In this document: positions 61,059 through 64,000 of the stretch, one piece after another
Layout: every line of letters starts with the position of its first letter
Position numbering within the stretch: the stretch's first letter is position 1
Origin: Clusia tigrina
Taxonomy: Eukaryota; Arthropoda; Insecta; Diptera; Clusiidae
Direction: 5' to 3'
NCBI GenBank assembly: GCA_920105625.2
Contig: OV050031.1
Span: 95,609,676 to 95,673,675, forward strand
Length of the DNA: 64,000 nucleotides
The notes under the pieces: model-generated
The model's database searches: none
Seen by the model: only the letters and a program-made list of their open reading frames with translations
Told to the model about the DNA's origin: nothing
Position numbers and translations under genes: made by a program

Positions 61059-64000
61059 TGAGTCCCAAATCAAACACTGATAAAACTTCAAATGGCCCTA
61101 ACTTCTATACGGTACGTCCTACACCTATCAAAGTTTGCAACATACAAATGCTTGTAACTTTTTACTGGAGCGTCATAAAACCTTGAAATTTTGTAACAAT
61201 AAAGTACTCGAGCCTCTTGTCAATTTAAACTATCGCTCAAAGCTATGCTACCCTTAAGTCCCAAATCAAACACTGATAAAACCTCAAATGGCCCTAAATT
61301 CTATATGGTACGTCCTACACCAATCAAAGTTTGCAACATACAAATGCTTGTAACTTTTTACTGGAGCGTCATAAAACCTTGAAATTTTGTAACAATAAAG
61401 TACTCGAGCCTCTTATCAATTTAAGCTATTGCTCAAAGCTATGCTACCCTTAAGTCCCAAATCAAACACTGATAAAACTTCAAATGGCCCTAACTTCTAT
61501 ACGGTACGTCCTACACCTATCAAAGTTTGCAACATACAAATGCTTGTAACTTTTCACTGGAGCGTCATAAAACCTTGAAATTTTGTAACAATAAAATACT
61601 CGAGCCTCTTGTCAATTTAAGCTATCGCTCAAAGCTATGCTACCCTTGAGTCCCAAAACAAACACTGATAAAACTTCAAATGGCCCTAACTTCTATACGG
61701 TACGTCCTACACCTATCAAAGTTTGCAACATACAAATGCTTGTAACTTTTTACTGGAGCGTAATAAAACCTTGAAATTTTGTAACAATAACGTACTCGAG
61801 CCTCTTGTCAATTTAAGCTAACGCTCAAAGCTATGCTACCCTTGAGTCCCAAATCAAACACTGATAAAACTTCAAATGGCCCTAACTTCTATACGGTACG
61901 TCCTACAACTATCAAAGTTTGCAACATATAAGTGCTTGTAACTTTTTACTGGAGCGTCATAAAACCTTGAAATTTTGTAACAATAAAGTACTCGAGTCTC
62001 TTGTCAATTTAAGCTAACGCTCAAAGCTATGCTACCCTTAAGTCCCAAATCAAACACTGATAAAACTTCAAATGGCCCTAACTTCTATACGGTACGTCCT
62101 ACACCTATCAAAGTTTGCAACATACAAATGCTTGTAACTTTTTACTGGAGCGTCATAAAACCTTGAAATTTTGTAGCAATAAAGAACTCGAGCCCCTTGT
62201 CAATTTAAGCTATCGCTCAAAGCTATGCTACCCTTAAGTCCCAAATCAAACACAGATAAAACTTCAAATGGCCCTAAATTCTATATGGTACGTCCTACAC
62301 CAATCAAAGTTTGCAACATACAAATGCTTGTAACTTTTTACTGGAGCGTCATAAAACCTTGAAATTTTGTAACAATAAAGTACTCGAGCCTCTTGTCAAT
62401 TTAAGCTATTGCTCAAAGCTATGCTACCCTTGAATCCCAAACAAAACACTGATAAAACTTCAAATGGCCCTAAATTCTATACGGTACGTCCTACACCTAT
62501 CAAAGTTTGCAACATATAAATGCTTGTAACTTTGCACTGGAGCGTCATAAAACCTTGAAATTTTGTAACAATAAAGAACTCGAGCCTCTTGTCAATTTAA
62601 GCTATCGCTCACAGCTATGCTACCCTTGAGTCCCAAATCAAAAACTGATAAAACTTCAAATGGCCCTAACTTCTATACGGTACGTCCTACACCTATCAAA
62701 GTTTGCAACATATAAATGCTTGTAACTTTTTACTGGAGCGTCATAAAACCTTAAAATGTTGTAACAATAAAGTACTCGAGTCTCTTGTCAATTTAAGCTA
62801 TCGCTCAAAGCTATGCTACCCTTAAGTCCCAAATCAAACACTGATAAAACTTCAAATGGCCCTAACTTCTATACGGTACGTCCTACACCTATCAAAGTTT
62901 GCAACATATAAATGCTTGTAACTTTTTACTGGAGCGTCATAAAACCTTGAAATTTTGTAACAATAAAGTACTCGAGTCTCTTGTCAACTTAAGCTAACGC
63001 TCAAAGCTATACTACCCTTGAATCCCAAATAAAACACTGATAAAACTTCAAATGGCCCTAACTTCTATACGGTACGTCCTACACCTATCAAAGTTTGCAA
63101 CATACAAATGCTTGTAACTTTTTATTGGAGCGTCATAAAACCTTGAAATTTTGTAACAATAAAGTAATCGAGCCTCTTGTAAATTTAAGCTAACGCTCAA
63201 AGCTATGCTACCCTTGAGTTCCAAATCAAACACTGATAAAACTTCAAATGGCCCTAACTTCTATACGGTACGTCCTACACCTATCAAAGTTTGCAACATA
63301 CAAATGCTTGTAACTTTTTACTGGAGCGTCATAAAACCTTGAAATTTTGTAACAATAAAGTATTCGAGCCTCTTGTCAATTTAAGCTATCGCTCAAAGCT
63401 ATGCTACCCTTGAGTCCCAAATCAAACACTGATAAAACTTAAAATGGCCCTAACTTCTATACGGTACGTCCTACACCTATCAAAGTTTGCAACATACAAA
63501 TGCTTGTAACTTTTTACTGGAGCGTCATAAAACCTTGAAATTTTGTAACAATAAAGTACTCGAGCCGCTTGTCAATTTAAACTATTGCTCAAAGCTATGC
63601 TACCCTTAAGTCCCAAATCAAACACTGATAAAATTTCAAATGGCCCTAACTTCTATACGATACGTCCTACACCTATCAAAGTTTGCAACATACAAATGCT
63701 TGTAACTTTTCACTGGAGCGTCATAAAATATTGAAATTTTGTAACAATAAAGTACTCGAGCCTCTTGTCAATTTAAGCTATCGCTCAAAGCAATGCTACC
63801 CTTGAGTCCCAAATAGAACACTGATACAACTTCAAATGGCCCAAACTTCTATACGGTACGTCCTACACCTATCAAAGTTTGCAACATACAAATGCTTGTA
63901 ACTTTTTACTGGAGCGTCATAAAACCCTGAAATTTTGTAACAATAAAGTACTCGAGCCTCTTGTCAATTTAACCTATCGCTTAAAGCTATGCTACCCTTG
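61059..64000. repeat. Right satellite segment, more private variants
   Basis: About 15 monomers show no match to another block longer than about 300 bp that I noticed. They carry several changes not seen elsewhere: CCAAAACAAAC near 61,655, CATATAAGTGC near 61,926, TCACAGC near 62,609, CTTAAAATGTTG near 62,751, GCTATACTACC near 63,006, TAATCGAG near 63,165, TATTCGAG near 63,361, TACGATACG near 63,657 and CGCTTAAAGC near 63,978. The type order is less regular. The last unit (63,962-64,000) is cut by the window edge. Confidence 0.75.
62114..62409. repeat. 1,568-bp-spaced duplicate, copy 2
   Basis: This is the partner of 60,546-60,841 with the same TGTAGCAATAAAGAAC, GAGCCCCTTG and CACAGATAAAAC markers. 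It sits in full-length monomers, so it is the likelier source. Confidence 0.76.

Larger units (their letters stand above)
1..64000. repeat. Satellite DNA array, 196-bp monomer, about 330 units
   Basis: The same 196-bp unit repeats head to tail across the whole window. The TGTCAATTTAAG start recurs at 1, 197, 393, 589 and so on to 63,962, with no inversion, interruption or unique insert. The consensus is about 37% G+C. Each unit carries fixed landmarks such as the XhoI site CTCGAG near its end and TACGTCCTACACC in its middle. Three hundred and thirty units of 196 bp would end 719 bases later than observed. Internal deletions of 22, 27, 13, 9, 65, 103 and 94 bp (712 bases in all) plus a net seven single-base losses account for the gap. 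Length and homogeneity are typical of eukaryotic heterochromatin, and a unit near nucleosome-plus-linker size is common in centromeric satellites. A centromeric role is inference; no CENP-B-box-like motif was noticed. Confidence 0.98.

Noticed and set aside
1..64000. Regular spacing like a CRISPR array
   Set aside because: The full 196-bp unit is conserved with no unique spacers between short repeats, and no cas-like gene is present.
1..64000. CCCTAAA or CCCTAAC resembling telomere repeats
   Set aside because: It occurs once per monomer inside ATGGCCCTAA and is never itself tandem, so it is a chance match.
1..64000. CENP-B box
   Set aside because: No stretch fits the essential TTCG-A-CGGG pattern in the consensus on either strand by eye. 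Not noticing one does not exclude a centromeric role.
1..64000. Transposon or LTR insertion inside the array
   Set aside because: The monomer phase continues throughout and the length account closes, leaving no room for an insertion of unrelated DNA.
1..64000. Naming the satellite family or species
   Set aside because: I do not recognise the monomer. A database search of the 196-bp consensus against repeat libraries would decide this and cannot be run here.

Overview
This window is one uninterrupted block of satellite DNA. Every part of the 64,000 bases belongs to a head-to-tail tandem array of a 196-bp AT-rich monomer (about 37% G+C in the consensus, counted by hand), always in the same orientation. 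I see no protein-coding gene, RNA gene, mobile element, CRISPR array or unique spacer. Counting monomers from the TGTCAATTTAAG start gives 330 units plus a partial unit at 63,962-64,000. The array is 719 bases shorter than 330 x 196. Seven kinds of recurrent short-monomer deletion (712 bases) and a net seven single-base losses account for all of that.

The organism is a eukaryote. A long homogeneous array with a nucleosome-sized unit fits pericentromeric or centromeric heterochromatin, but the sequence alone does not prove a centromeric role. Many common variants look like C-to-T decay at CpG, which suggests a genome with cytosine methylation, such as a plant or vertebrate. I do not recognise the satellite family and name no species.

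The monomers fall into recurring types (called T1-T9 here) defined by linked base differences. The order T1-T2-T3-T4-T5-T6-T7 recurs at 5,269-6,640, 17,499-18,857 and 28,609-29,980, which points to an ancestral seven-monomer higher-order repeat of 1,372 bp. A nine-monomer version with two extra types is at 29,981-31,744 and 41,152-42,915.

Younger duplications of many sizes overlie this ancient order. From left to right: a 1,176-bp (6-monomer) duplication at 2,109-4,021; a 1,567-bp-spaced duplication at 4,125-6,429; a 2,329-bp (12-monomer) unit in three copies at 7,085-14,425; a 4,446-bp tandem duplication at 15,104-25,093 with its own internal 6-monomer expansion; a 9.4-9.8 kb duplication (26,597-36,041 and 37,964-47,800) with a 1,960-bp (10-monomer) duplication at the join; a 2.35-2.55 kb duplication at 47,471-52,338; and a 4,658-bp tandem duplication at 51,379-61,058. 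The last 3 kb (61,059-64,000) shows only a short duplicated piece and more private variants.

No genes work together here. The biology is the array's own evolution: unequal exchange between out-of-register monomers, chimeric monomers at exchange points, and spread of marked variants. All open reading frames seen (60-83 codons) are products of the repeat.
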